From assembly GCA_036987155.1 (NCBI GenBank), contig BTXY01000001.1, positions 169,144 through 233,143 of the forward strand: DNA of 64,000 nucleotides, in the 5' to 3' direction. Shown piece by piece: positions 57,157-64,000 of this stretch. How positions within the stretch are numbered: the stretch's first letter is position 1; each line of letters opens with the position of its first letter. The notes beneath the pieces were generated by a model. That model ran no database searches. It had not been told where the DNA came from and saw only the letters and a list, made by a program, of their open reading frames with translations. Made by a program: the position numbers and the translations under genes. Origin of the DNA: Microsyncoccus archaeolyticus (GTDB taxonomy: Bacteria; Patescibacteriota; Minisyncoccia; Minisyncoccales; Minisyncoccaceae).

Positions 57157-58033
57157 GATTATCGGGCACATTCTTACTAAATTTAATTACAAGATCAGAA
57201 CCAAAATTAATCATCTCTTCTCGGGATGATTTTTTTGTTTTTCTAATCAAAACAGTTGGTCCAGCAAAATTATTAGGCTCCAAGACAATGTCCCCTCTTT
57301 TCTTATTTTTCTTTAATTCCTTTCCTTCTTTTTCATTTCTAGAAACAATTACAAAAAAGGATTCATTAAAAAAAGTTCTTCCTAATTTTAACATTTGAAT
57401 ATCGTCTCCATTAAAATTCTTCTTTATTTTTAATAGCTCTCTTAATTTATTTGAAAAATTTATATCAGTTAAAATACATCCTCCGGCCGGCATAGGAATA
57501 TTTTTAATATTATATTTTTTAGCTAACTCTATTTGTCTTTTTCTATCTTTTCCAGAAAAATCATAAAAACCATCTTTGCCAAACTTTGTTTCTTTCAAAA
57601 GCTTATCTGACAATGGCCTTATCACGAGTCCTTTTAATCCAGCTCTTTTTTCTATTAATTCTAATGATTGTCTGCTCTGAGAAAAAGGTCTTTGACCTAA
57701 AACCTCACCAGTAGCAATAAAATCATATCCTTGCTCCTTCATTATTTGTTTTGCTTTTTTAAGCATTAGCAAATGACAGTCAATGCAGGGATTCATTCCT
57801 GTACCCCTACCATGTCTTGGATTTTTAATAATCTTTAAATGATCTATAGAAATATCTATTATCTTTAACTTAAAATTAGTTTGCTTAATTGTTTCTAAAG
57901 ATTTCTTACAATTAAAAAAATAGCTTGAAAAACAAATAGGAGTAATTTTTACTCTTTTTTCTTCTAAAATTTTTAGACAAAGTAAAGAATCTAATCCTCC
58001 GGAAAATAATAATAGAACTTTAATTGATTTCAT
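57137..58033 (-). CDS. PP-loop ATPase, tRNA thiolation (ThiI/MnmA-like) with NFACT-R-like tail
   Basis: Protein of 298 residues. The PP-loop VLLLFSGGLDSLLCLKIL opens the protein, followed by GTGMNPCIDCHLLMLKKA (candidate catalytic Cys) and FIATGEVLGQRPFSQ, as in bacterial thiouridine synthases. The C-terminal 90 residues (MLKLGRTFFNESFFVIVSRN, LEPNNFAGPTVLIRK) resemble the NFACT-R/DUF814 domain. A tRNA 2- or 4-thiouridine synthesis role is likely but the position modified is not known. Overlaps polX by 14 nt. Confidence 0.82.
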   Translation of the reverse strand: MKSIKVLLLFSGGLDSLLCLKILEEKRVKITPICFSSYFFNCKKSLETIKQTNFKLKIIDISIDHLKIIKNPRHGRGTGMNPCIDCHLLMLKKAKQIMKEQGYDFIATGEVLGQRPFSQSRQSLELIEKRAGLKGLVIRPLSDKLLKETKFGKDGFYDFSGKDRKRQIELAKKYNIKNIPMPAGGCILTDINFSNKLRELLKIKKNFNGDDIQMLKLGRTFFNESFFVIVSRNEKEGKELKKNKKRGDIVLEPNNFAGPTVLIRKTKKSSREEMINFGSDLVIKFSKNVPDNPILLFL

Positions 58034-59726
58034 ATAAATCTTTTTTTTCTAAGCCTGCTCTTCTTGCTTGATAAACCCCAAAACGAATATCAGTTAATTC
58101 TTTAGTATTGTGAGCATCACTATTAATAACTAATTTAACTCCCATTGAATTAGCTATTTTAGCTAATTGATAATTTAAATCAAGACGGTAAGCATTAATT
58201 TCAAGAGCAATATTTTTTTGTTTTGCTTTTTTAATTACCTCTTCTATGTCAACCTCATAAGAATCTCTCTTACCCAAAATCATTCCTGTCGGATGATTAA
58301 GTATTTTAACGTAAGGATTATCCATTGCTTTTAATATTCTTTTCGTCATTGCCTCTTTGCCCATTTTAAAATTAGAATGGATACTTATTGAAACATAATC
58401 AAGAGTTTTTAAGGTTTCATTATTAATGTCTAGGTTTCCGTTTTTTAATATGTCCACTTCTGATCCTTGATAAATTTTAAAATTAATCCTTTTTTCAGTA
58501 AACTCCTTATTAATTTTATTAATCTCTTTTCTTTGCTCTAATAATCTTTTTTCATCTAATCCATTCTCTATTACCAGTGACTTTGTATGATCAGCAATTC
58601 CCAGATACTCATATCCCAAACTAATTGCTTTTTCTGCCATTTCTTTAATCGAATTTTCCCCTCCATTCCAATTAGTATGACAATGCAAGTCTCCTTTTAT
58701 GTCTTCTATTTCTACCAATTTAGGTAGTTTATGTTTTTGAGCTAATTCTATTTCTTCTTCCCCTTCCCTTAGTTCTGGATAAATCCAATCCATTCCTAGT
58801 TTTTCATATATTTCTTCTTCTGTTTCTCCTTTTATTTTCGTATTTCCTTTAAATAAACCATATTCATTAAGTTTTAGTCCTTGTCTTATAGCAATCCTTC
58901 TCAAGGCAATATTATGCTCTTTTGAACCAGTAAAATACTGAAGGGCTGCACCAAAAGAAGATAACGGCACTAAACGCAAATCCATATCAAGCCCTTGTTT
59001 TGTTTTAATTGAAGACTTTGTTTCTCCTTTGTTTACTATTTTAATAACCTCATCCATCCCAACAAAAGTATTCATTATTTTATTGATTAAATATGTGTCG
59101 CTTCCATCTTTAATTGCAATAAGAAAATCAATGTCTCCAACTGTTTCTTTTCTTCTTCTTACAGATCCTGCTACAGATATTTTTTCAACTCCTTTTATTC
59201 TTTTAAAAATATTCTCGATTCTTGTAACATCATCTAGAACATCTCTTAAAAGAAATCTTCCTTTTGATTTTTTAAGAAACTTTATACCCTCAATAATATT
59301 TTTTTCTACTTTTTCTCCAAAACCAAACAAAGGAGCAATTTTATGCTCTTCTGCTGCTCTTTTTAAATCTTTTAATGTTCTTATTCCTAATTCTTTATAT
59401 AATCTCTTTATCCTTTTTCCACCCAATCCCTCTATTTTAGTTAATTCATCAACATCAACTGGTGTTGTTTTTTTTAATTCTTGAAAATACTTTATTTTTC
59501 CTGTTTTTAAATACTCTTCAATTTTTAAAGCAATACTCTCTCCAACAGCAGATATTTTTTTTAAACCCTTAATTCCTTCTCTTTCATATATCTCTTTTAT
59601 ATCTTCTTCTAAATTATCAATTGCAACAGCTGCCTGTTGATATGCTTGAGGCTTAAAAGGAATTTCTTGCAGTTCTAAAAATTCTCCTATCTCAAACAAT
59701 ATTTGAGCAACCTCTTGATTTTTCAT
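58020..59726 (-). CDS. polX: DNA polymerase/3'-5' exonuclease PolX
   Basis: Protein of 568 residues. An 8-kDa-type HhH region occupies about 1-150 (ISAVGESIALKIEEYLKTG; IEGLGGKRIKRLYKELGI). The family X polymerase site SVAGSVRRRKETVGDIDFLI lies near residue 185, with second Asp DMDLRLVPLS. A PHP exonuclease domain begins DLHCHTNWNGGENSIKEMAE near 345, with IADHTKS and VINSDAHN. Used in base excision repair. Overlaps both neighbours. Confidence 0.96.
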   Translation of the reverse strand: MKNQEVAQILFEIGEFLELQEIPFKPQAYQQAAVAIDNLEEDIKEIYEREGIKGLKKISAVGESIALKIEEYLKTGKIKYFQELKKTTPVDVDELTKIEGLGGKRIKRLYKELGIRTLKDLKRAAEEHKIAPLFGFGEKVEKNIIEGIKFLKKSKGRFLLRDVLDDVTRIENIFKRIKGVEKISVAGSVRRRKETVGDIDFLIAIKDGSDTYLINKIMNTFVGMDEVIKIVNKGETKSSIKTKQGLDMDLRLVPLSSFGAALQYFTGSKEHNIALRRIAIRQGLKLNEYGLFKGNTKIKGETEEEIYEKLGMDWIYPELREGEEEIELAQKHKLPKLVEIEDIKGDLHCHTNWNGGENSIKEMAEKAISLGYEYLGIADHTKSLVIENGLDEKRLLEQRKEINKINKEFTEKRINFKIYQGSEVDILKNGNLDINNETLKTLDYVSISIHSNFKMGKEAMTKRILKAMDNPYVKILNHPTGMILGKRDSYEVDIEEVIKKAKQKNIALEINAYRLDLNYQLAKIANSMGVKLVINSDAHNTKELTDIRFGVYQARRAGLEKKDLYEIN

Positions 59727-60400
59727 CTTTTATTGTCACTTATAATATCCTTGATATTAGGATGAATTTGTTTTCTTTTGTTATTATTAAAGAAATCCCA
59801 AATATTAGCATGGACTCCCCTTACAGAGACATTTAATTCTTTTCTTAAAGAAAATATAATTAAAACACCAAGTAAACCTAAAATCCCAGCAAAAATAAAA
59901 GAAAAAGTAAATCCAAATTTTAAAACAAAATAACCACTAATTATTCCAGCAATTCCAGTTCCAAATCCTAAAAGAGAGTTATCTAAGCTCCATTCAGAAG
60001 CTTCTTTGCCTTTATCAATATTTTTAGTGAAAATTGCTCTCCACCCAGAAATAGCCATTGCCATTCCTAGTCCATAAAAAAACTGCAATAAATAAATATG
60101 CCAAGGATATATTGCAAAAATATATCCAAAAGGAACAATAGAAGCAATAAAAAATCCTGACATTAAAAATAAATAATCGTCTTTTTCTCCTGCGTATTTA
60201 TCAAGAAGAGTGCCTACAGGAAATTCTAATACTGCCTTTACCATCCAATATATTGCTGAAGCAATACCAGCAACCAAGGCTGTCCCTCCTTGAATCTTAT
60301 CAATTATAAAAATTGGAAAAATAGGAGTAATTAATCCCCAACCAGTAAAAAAAGCAATGTCAGACAATATTAGATACTTAACTATTTTGTTTATTTTCAT
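59723..60400 (-). CDS. Half-size MFS-type transporter, six helices
   Basis: Protein of 225 residues resembling the N-terminal half of an MFS permease: GWGLITPIFPIFIIDKIQGG, the loop-2/3 motif VLEFPVGTLLDKYAGEKDDY (compare GxLaDrxGrk) and six helices, then a hydrophilic tail. MFS proteins normally have 12 helices. The stop forms an ATGA overlap with polX and the start overlaps the gene upstream by 23 nt, so this is an intact coupled gene, not an obvious break. It may act as a dimer of six-helix units. Confidence 0.75.
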   Translation of the reverse strand: MKINKIVKYLILSDIAFFTGWGLITPIFPIFIIDKIQGGTALVAGIASAIYWMVKAVLEFPVGTLLDKYAGEKDDYLFLMSGFFIASIVPFGYIFAIYPWHIYLLQFFYGLGMAMAISGWRAIFTKNIDKGKEASEWSLDNSLLGFGTGIAGIISGYFVLKFGFTFSFIFAGILGLLGVLIIFSLRKELNVSVRGVHANIWDFFNNNKRKQIHPNIKDIISDNKR

Positions 60401-61370
60401 AAATATTATTTTTTAAATTAAATCCCATTCTTATAAGATAAACCAAACCAAATAAAGACAGAATTATTTCTGCTGCTCTGATTATTAAAGTAAAAGCTGC
60501 TGCCATTGATGCTGGTAAACCAATTGATCTAAAAGCTCCTATTTGTATTGCTTCGTGGGTTCCAAGAGATGTTGGGATAGGTATCATTGAGGACAAGTAA
60601 GAAAAACCAAGAATCGAAAAGGAATGAAGTAATCCAACATTCGCACCTAAAAACAGTATTAAAACCCAGACCCTCAACTGCATAACAATAGCCCTTAAAA
60701 AAGAAAGGCCTAGTCCTTTAATTAAATATTTTGATTTTAAGTCAAAATAATTAAAAACTTGGTTTTCTACTTCGACCAAACCATTTTCTTTGTCTTCTTC
60801 ATATTTTTTAACAATCAAATGAACTATACTTCTTTTTCTTAATGCTGTTGTATAGAAAAATACTATTGCAAAGAAAAAGAAACAAAACGCTGCACCAAAA
60901 AATAAAATGATTTTTTGCGAAAAGAAATTAATCTTAAAAACAAAAAGGAACAATCCCAAAAATACTACTAATAGATTAGACGTCCACTCTAAAACTCTTT
61001 CAATAATTACAGAAGATGCTGTTCTTTTCCAGCTAAGACCTCTTTCTTTTCCCAACCCATACATACGAAAAAATTCTCCGGCAAGAAGAATCGATGGAAA
61101 CAAATACATGATAGAATAACCTCCAAGATATATTCTGAATAATTTAAAAAATGAAATATCAATACCTTGATCTTTTAAAATTTCTTTCCACCTTAAGTTT
61201 CCCAATAAAGCTATTATTAAGGTTAAAAAAAGAATTATTGCTCCTTGCTCAAAAGTAAAAGCACTAAAAGCTTTTCCTATTTCATCCCAACCAATCCACT
61301 TTCCAAGAAAAATAAAAGCAATTATTCCAATAACAAAAGATAAAATAATAAAAATTAATCTACTCTTCAT
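60378..61370 (-). CDS. LPG-synthase transmembrane-region (UPF0104/AglD-like) protein
   Basis: Protein of 330 residues with about eight helices. Family residues include RIYLGGYSIMYLFPS, AGEFFRMYGLGKERGL, SSVIIERVLEW and SYLSSMIPIPTSLGTHEAIQ. It matches the flippase-like domain of lysylphosphatidylglycerol synthases without the catalytic aminoacyl-transferase part; such proteins work on lipids or polyprenyl sugars. It has its own promoter (TTGCAG-17-TACAAT) 7 nt before the ATG, within the gre operon region. Confidence 0.85.
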   Translation of the reverse strand: MKSRLIFIILSFVIGIIAFIFLGKWIGWDEIGKAFSAFTFEQGAIILFLTLIIALLGNLRWKEILKDQGIDISFFKLFRIYLGGYSIMYLFPSILLAGEFFRMYGLGKERGLSWKRTASSVIIERVLEWTSNLLVVFLGLFLFVFKINFFSQKIILFFGAAFCFFFFAIVFFYTTALRKRSIVHLIVKKYEEDKENGLVEVENQVFNYFDLKSKYLIKGLGLSFLRAIVMQLRVWVLILFLGANVGLLHSFSILGFSYLSSMIPIPTSLGTHEAIQIGAFRSIGLPASMAAAFTLIIRAAEIILSLFGLVYLIRMGFNLKNNIYENKQNS

Positions 61371-61377
61371 TAGTTAA

Positions 61378-61406
61378 ATTGTAGTACAAAAAAACCTTAT
61401 CTGCAA
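61378..61406 (-). promoter_or_regulatory. Promoter of the LPG-synthase-like gene, leaderless type
   Basis: TTGCAG (61406-61401), 17-nt spacer, TACAAT (61383-61378), 7 nt, ATG at 61370. Confidence 0.6.
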
Positions 61407-61407
61407 G

Positions 61408-62166
61408 CTATTTCAATCTATTTTCAACAAAAACAGTAACATCGTCTTTTATATTATCCCAGTAATAATGATGACCAGGGGCCTCTATTGCTTCAGCCAA
61501 AGATATTCTTTTGTTTATAATTCTAGAGTGAACCCATTTAAAAGGAGCTTTTACAAAAGACATTATTAATTCTTTTTTATTTCCAACAGTTAGAACATCT
61601 TCTCCATCATTATCTAAAAATAAAACGTAATCACTTGTGCTTCTATCTGACCAAAAAGGAGCACCTAATTCTATTGCTGAAACATTATCAGGAACTTCTC
61701 CTAGGTTAGCTATGGTTGACGAAACAAAAGCTGCACCATTAGAGAGGCCTGCCATTAGTATTTTATCATCAGGGTTTTGTTCTAAAAATATTTGTATTTG
61801 ATTGGCCATATTTTTTGAATGTTTTGGAAACTCAAAAAACATTTCTTTTAAATAACCCAGCCTCCCGAGCAATGTTTCTTTTGTTCTATAATAAGGAACA
61901 ACTGAAACAGTATAATTCATATTTTTAATAGTCTGCTCTAAATTATCAATTATTGGCTTAAAGTCATAAGCATATTCAGGTTGAACTGTGCCAAAACCAC
62001 CAGCATTAAAAATAATTATTACATCACTAGACTCTCCTGCTTTTTTTAATTCTTCAGCAAATATCGCACTATTGTCTTTTAAAAAGACTATATCAAACCA
62101 AAAAACTGAAACTATAGTTAGAATGATTAAGAAACAAATAACATATTTTTTCTTAACTCTCTTCAT
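61408..62166 (-). CDS. Membrane-anchored alpha/beta-hydrolase-like protein
   Basis: Protein of 252 residues with an N-terminal helix (YVICFLIILTIVSVFWFDIVF) and an alpha/beta-hydrolase nucleophile elbow ILMAGLSNGAAFVSS (GxSxG, Ser about 146). A candidate acid is in LFLDNDGED and the C-terminal His pair in APGHHYYWDN. Probably an outside-facing esterase or lipase-like enzyme; substrate unknown. Overlaps gre by 14 nt. Confidence 0.68.
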   Translation of the reverse strand: MKRVKKKYVICFLIILTIVSVFWFDIVFLKDNSAIFAEELKKAGESSDVIIIFNAGGFGTVQPEYAYDFKPIIDNLEQTIKNMNYTVSVVPYYRTKETLLGRLGYLKEMFFEFPKHSKNMANQIQIFLEQNPDDKILMAGLSNGAAFVSSTIANLGEVPDNVSAIELGAPFWSDRSTSDYVLFLDNDGEDVLTVGNKKELIMSFVKAPFKWVHSRIINKRISLAEAIEAPGHHYYWDNIKDDVTVFVENRLK

Positions 62167-62611
62167 AATTTATTTTAATAATTCTATAGCTGTTATTCCT
62201 TCCAACTGAAATAATGTCTCCAACCCTTTTTCCTAAAAGTGCTATGCCTATAGGAGACTCATTGCTAATCTTTCCTTCAAAAGGATTTGCTTCTAGTGTT
62301 CCCACTATCCTAAATTCATTTTCTAAAGACGAGTTATCCTTGAAAACAACTCTTGCTCCAAGATTAACCTTATCTTTTTCTTGAGGAGCTTTTATTATTA
62401 TATAGTTTTTTAATATATTTTCCAGTTCTTCAATTCTCATGTCAAGCTCTTCTAGACCATCTTGATAAAAAGCGAAATCAGGATTAATGTCTTCCCCCTC
62501 AAATACAGACGGAGAGTCCTTTGAAAAATCCTCTTTCTTTATTTTTTTTAGATTCTCCAGTTCCTCCTCAAGCTCTCTTAATTTTTTCTTAGTTATATAA
62601 TATTGATGCAT
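62153..62611 (-). CDS. Transcription elongation factor GreA/GreB family
   Basis: Protein of 152 residues from ATG 62611. The N-terminal coiled coil (YYITKKKLRELEEELENLKK) reaches the polymerase secondary channel and is followed by an FKBP-like C-terminal domain (LGARVVFKDNSSLENEFRIV, ESPIGIALLGKRVGDII). It stimulates transcript cleavage in arrested RNA polymerase. A TTG-started version (62635) would add eight residues not typical of the family. It is preceded by a leader of about 180 nt with unusual folding potential. Confidence 0.92.
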   Translation of the reverse strand: MHQYYITKKKLRELEEELENLKKIKKEDFSKDSPSVFEGEDINPDFAFYQDGLEELDMRIEELENILKNYIIIKAPQEKDKVNLGARVVFKDNSSLENEFRIVGTLEANPFEGKISNESPIGIALLGKRVGDIISVGRNNSYRIIKINYEES

Positions 62612-62635
62612 ATTTTTTAGAATGTATATAAGCAA

Positions 62636-62657
62636 ACCTCCTTTGTTGAAAGGAGGT
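62636..62657 (-). promoter_or_regulatory. Anti-SD/SD hairpin in the gre leader
   Basis: Perfect 9-bp stem ACCTCCTTT/AAAGGAGGT with a 4-nt loop. The 3' arm is a full Shine-Dalgarno sequence and the 5' arm equals the 16S rRNA 3' end. No U-tract follows, so it is a poor terminator. The 3' arm lies 24 nt above the gre ATG. Confidence 0.8.
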
Positions 62658-62705
62658 AATAATATATAGATTCTATTATTTTTTATTAATTTTACCCCCT
62701 TTCAG

Positions 62706-62776
62706 TTGTCATAAAGACAGTAAACCATGCCAATGTATTTTTGGCAGAAATAATGGTATAAATTGTCTTTATGCAA
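62706..62776 (-). ncRNA. Three-helix RNA element in the gre leader
   Basis: Outer stem of 10 perfect pairs CATAAAGACA/TGTCTTTATG plus three more beyond a bulge, middle stem ACCAT/ATGGT and inner stem GCCAA/TTGGC, separated by internal loops. Shape suggests an aptamer-like fold; the class is unknown. Confidence 0.55.
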
Positions 62777-62797
62777 GGGTTCATAATTTACATTATT

Positions 62798-62826
62798 ATG
62801 ATATAAAAATAAAAATTATTTGTCAA
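62798..62826 (-). promoter_or_regulatory. gre operon promoter
   Basis: TTGACA (62826-62821), 17-nt spacer, TATCAT (62803-62798). Predicted start near 62791, giving the long leader. Confidence 0.6.
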
Positions 62827-62837
62827 TGATTGCCTAA

Positions 62838-62866
62838 TTGACCAATTCTTTATTCTCTAATAGAAT
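62838..62866 (+). promoter_or_regulatory. mltG: mltG promoter
   Basis: TTGACC (62838-62843), 17-nt spacer, TAGAAT (62861-62866), 8 nt to the ATG at 62875. Divergent from and 11 nt apart from the gre -35 box. Confidence 0.65.
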
Positions 62867-62874
62867 AATTGTAT

Positions 62875-63849
62875 ATGAATCTATTAAAAATTTCATTTTT
62901 TATTCTTATTTCAAGCCTTTTTTTAGTATTATTTTTTCCAAAAAATATAGATTTTGAAGAGAAAACCATAATAATTACTAGTGGAGAAACTATTATTAAT
63001 ATTGCTTCAGACCTAGAAAATCAAGGGATAATTAAAAATCGCTATGTCTTTTTATTAACCGCTTTTATTAAAAATGATCTTAAAAACATACAAGCTGGAA
63101 ATTATTTGTTAAACTCTAAAATGTCTAATAATGAAATCATTAATATGTTAGCTTCTGGAAAAACAATAAAAAACAAAATAACTATTCCAGAAGGGTGGAC
63201 CAACAAAGAAATTGCTGATTATCTTGAATCAAAAGAATTATTTAACAAGGAAAGCGTTTTGAATTCATTAAACTCAAGTTCATATAATTACGAATTTTTA
63301 ACTGATAAACCAAACGATTTGGGTTTAGAGGGCTATGTTTTTCCTGACACCTACTTTCTTGAAACAGACGAGTCCTTAGAAAACACCATAAAAATAATTT
63401 TAAGTAATTTTGATAAAAAATTATCCCCTGAATTAAGAGAAGAAATATTAAAACAAAATAAAACAATTTTTCAAATAATAACCATGGCTTCTTTGATTGA
63501 AAAAGAAGTAATTACTTATGAGGATAAACAATTGGTTTCCGGCATTTTATGGAAAAGAATTGATGCTAATATGCCTCTTCAAGTAGACGCAACTATTATT
63601 TATGCTTTAGGACAAAAAAAAGAATCAATTTCAGTTGAAGATACAAAAATTGATTCTCCATACAATACATATAAATATAGGGGCTTGCCAATAGGGCCAA
63701 TATGTAATCCTGGATTTGAAAGCATAAAAGCAGCAATATATCCTAAAGAAAGTAGTTATTGGTACTATCTTTCAAAATCAAACAAAGAAACTGTATTTTC
63801 AAAAACACTAGAGGAACACAATGTCGCTAAAAATAAATATTTAAAATAA
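62875..63849 (+). CDS. mltG: Endolytic murein transglycosylase MltG (YceG-like)
   Basis: Protein of 324 residues with an N-terminal membrane helix (ISFFILISSLFLVLFF), a LysM-like part (ITSGETIINIASDLENQGII) and the YceG domain: LEGYVFPDTYFLE, MASLIEKEV with catalytic Glu, and YNTYKYRGLPIGPICNPG near the end. It cuts nascent glycan strands and sets their length. A TTG two codons upstream (62869) is rejected in favour of the ATG 9 nt below the -10 box. Confidence 0.94.
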   Translation: MNLLKISFFILISSLFLVLFFPKNIDFEEKTIIITSGETIINIASDLENQGIIKNRYVFLLTAFIKNDLKNIQAGNYLLNSKMSNNEIINMLASGKTIKNKITIPEGWTNKEIADYLESKELFNKESVLNSLNSSSYNYEFLTDKPNDLGLEGYVFPDTYFLETDESLENTIKIILSNFDKKLSPELREEILKQNKTIFQIITMASLIEKEVITYEDKQLVSGILWKRIDANMPLQVDATIIYALGQKKESISVEDTKIDSPYNTYKYRGLPIGPICNPGFESIKAAIYPKESSYWYYLSKSNKETVFSKTLEEHNVAKNKYLK

Positions 63850-63897
63850 TATTTTATAAATACATATTCAATTATTTCTTTTAAGAGGTGCTCGGGA

Positions 63898-63929
63898 TTC
63901 TTGAGCGTTTCAAAGGAAACACTCAAGAA
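63898..63929. promoter_or_regulatory. Strong hairpin after the FGE-like gene
   Basis: Stem TTCTTGAG/CTCAAGAA, one mismatch, then GTTTC/GAAAC with loop AAAG. No U-tract on either side. It could be an unusual terminator, or a target-site hairpin of the kind found just after the variable region of diversity-generating retroelements. Confidence 0.6.
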
Positions 63930-63955
63930 CCGTTCAGACTTTCAAGATTCCAAAG

Positions 63956-64000
63956 CTACCGGGCACAACGAAAGCCGATGACCGCGCTGGTATTCGTGGG
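63956..64000 (-). CDS. C-terminus of an FGE-sulfatase-fold protein (cut by window edge)
   Basis: The last 14 codons read PTNTSAVIGFRCAR and end in TAG. GFRCAR is the usual end of formylglycine-generating-enzyme/sulfatase-modifying-factor domains. The 45 bases have about 60 percent G+C, far above the rest of the window. In CPR genomes this fold is a common target protein of diversity-generating retroelements; nothing here proves that. Only the tail is visible. Confidence 0.6.
   Translation of the reverse strand, partial: PTNTSAVIGFRCAR

Larger units (their letters stand above)
62612..62791 (-). promoter_or_regulatory. Structured gre leader, riboswitch-like
   Basis: Predicted 5' leader from the promoter at 62826-62798 to the gre ATG. 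It contains a three-helix element (62776-62706) and a segment CCTCCTTT that can pair with either an upstream AAAGGGGG (62702-62692) or a downstream AAAGGAGG arm (62644-62636). The two pairings exclude each other. No known riboswitch class was recognised. Confidence 0.55.

Noticed and set aside
59723..60400. Half MFS gene as a pseudogene
   Set aside because: Both ends are coupled by overlaps with intact neighbours and no remnant of a second half is present.
63888..64000. Window end as the start of RNase P RNA, a group II intron or another large ncRNA
   Set aside because: None of the conserved core elements appear, and the minus strand reads a sensible FGE-fold C-terminus with a stop codon.
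1..64000. Recoding of UGA as an amino acid (CPR code 25)
   Set aside because: smpB ends at UGA exactly where SmpB proteins end, and core genes read through with normal lengths under the standard code.
1..64000. CRISPR array, IS element or prophage
   Set aside because: No regular short repeats with spacers, no transposase, integrase or phage structural proteins; the only clear repeat is the 80-bp nrdD pair and the two GlmU-like paralogs.

Overview
The window looks like chromosomal DNA from an AT-rich, reduced-genome bacterium of the Candidate Phyla Radiation (Patescibacteria, probably the Parcubacteria side). The evidence is the low G+C, very tight overlapping operons, short versions of many core proteins (FtsZ 312 aa, ComEC without its metallo-beta-lactamase domain, a six-helix half MFS protein), CPR-type cell-surface genes, and anaerobic metabolism (class III ribonucleotide reductase, 2-oxoacid:ferredoxin oxidoreductase). 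UGA is used as a stop (smpB), so the Gracilibacteria/Absconditabacteria code is not in use. No phage, IS element or CRISPR array was seen.

Layout. 1-6.7 kb (minus): nrdD, a 92-aa stand-alone glycyl-radical-domain protein, nrdG, rhomboid protease, comEC, a GT-B glycosyltransferase and a cut EamA protein form one coupled operon from a near-consensus promoter. 6.7-9.4 kb (minus): ybeY-ftsA-ftsZ. 9.4-12 kb (minus): lepB-hisS-rpsU-yqeY. 12-17.4 kb: an accessory stretch of single-gene units, each with its own promoter and mostly its own terminator: a GlmU-like enzyme, two unknown proteins, a 580-aa membrane-anchored protein and a small Cys-rich secreted protein. 17.4-25 kb (minus): hpf-secA-Mrr-like nuclease, a tiny histone-H1-like gene, murB, a HAD-like protein, an O-antigen-ligase/TPR protein and a Cys-rich unknown. 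25.1-28.8 kb (plus): pth-topA-GH3 hydrolase. 28.8-32.1 kb: small unknowns, a carbonic-anhydrase-like protein, parA/parB and tRNA-Leu(CAA). 32.1-41.3 kb (minus): por-yvcK-glmU-like operon and leuS-glmS. 41.3-55.2 kb (minus): a 12-gene super-operon argS-phosphatase-ileS-small protein-surface protein-pilin-like-glyS-membrane protein-M16 peptidase-AI-2E-like-metG-tatD. 55.3-57.2 kb (plus): smpB-ssrA-infC-rpmI-rplT. 57.1-62.8 kb (minus): gre-hydrolase-LPG-synthase-like-half MFS-polX-thiolase-like PP-loop enzyme. 62.9-63.85 kb (plus): mltG. The edge holds the last 14 codons of an FGE-sulfatase-fold protein.

Main points for a second look. (1) The 92-aa protein between nrdD and nrdG carries a copy of the NrdD glycyl-radical tail that is identical over 80 bp of DNA, suggesting a spare-part system like GrcA/YfiD but for ribonucleotide reductase. 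(2) About ten operon-leading core genes have a sigma-70-like -10 box 6-8 nt before the start codon, which predicts leaderless mRNAs, while the accessory genes have leaders, hairpins and real Shine-Dalgarno sites. (3) The gre operon is the exception among core genes: a leader of about 180 nt with a three-helix element and two mutually exclusive stems, like a riboswitch. (4) The 5' end of tmRNA overlaps the stop codon of smpB, so tmRNA processing should cut smpB mRNA into a non-stop mRNA. No gene-free stretch exceeds 300 bases; the longest (62.61-62.87 kb) holds the gre leader and the divergent mltG promoter.
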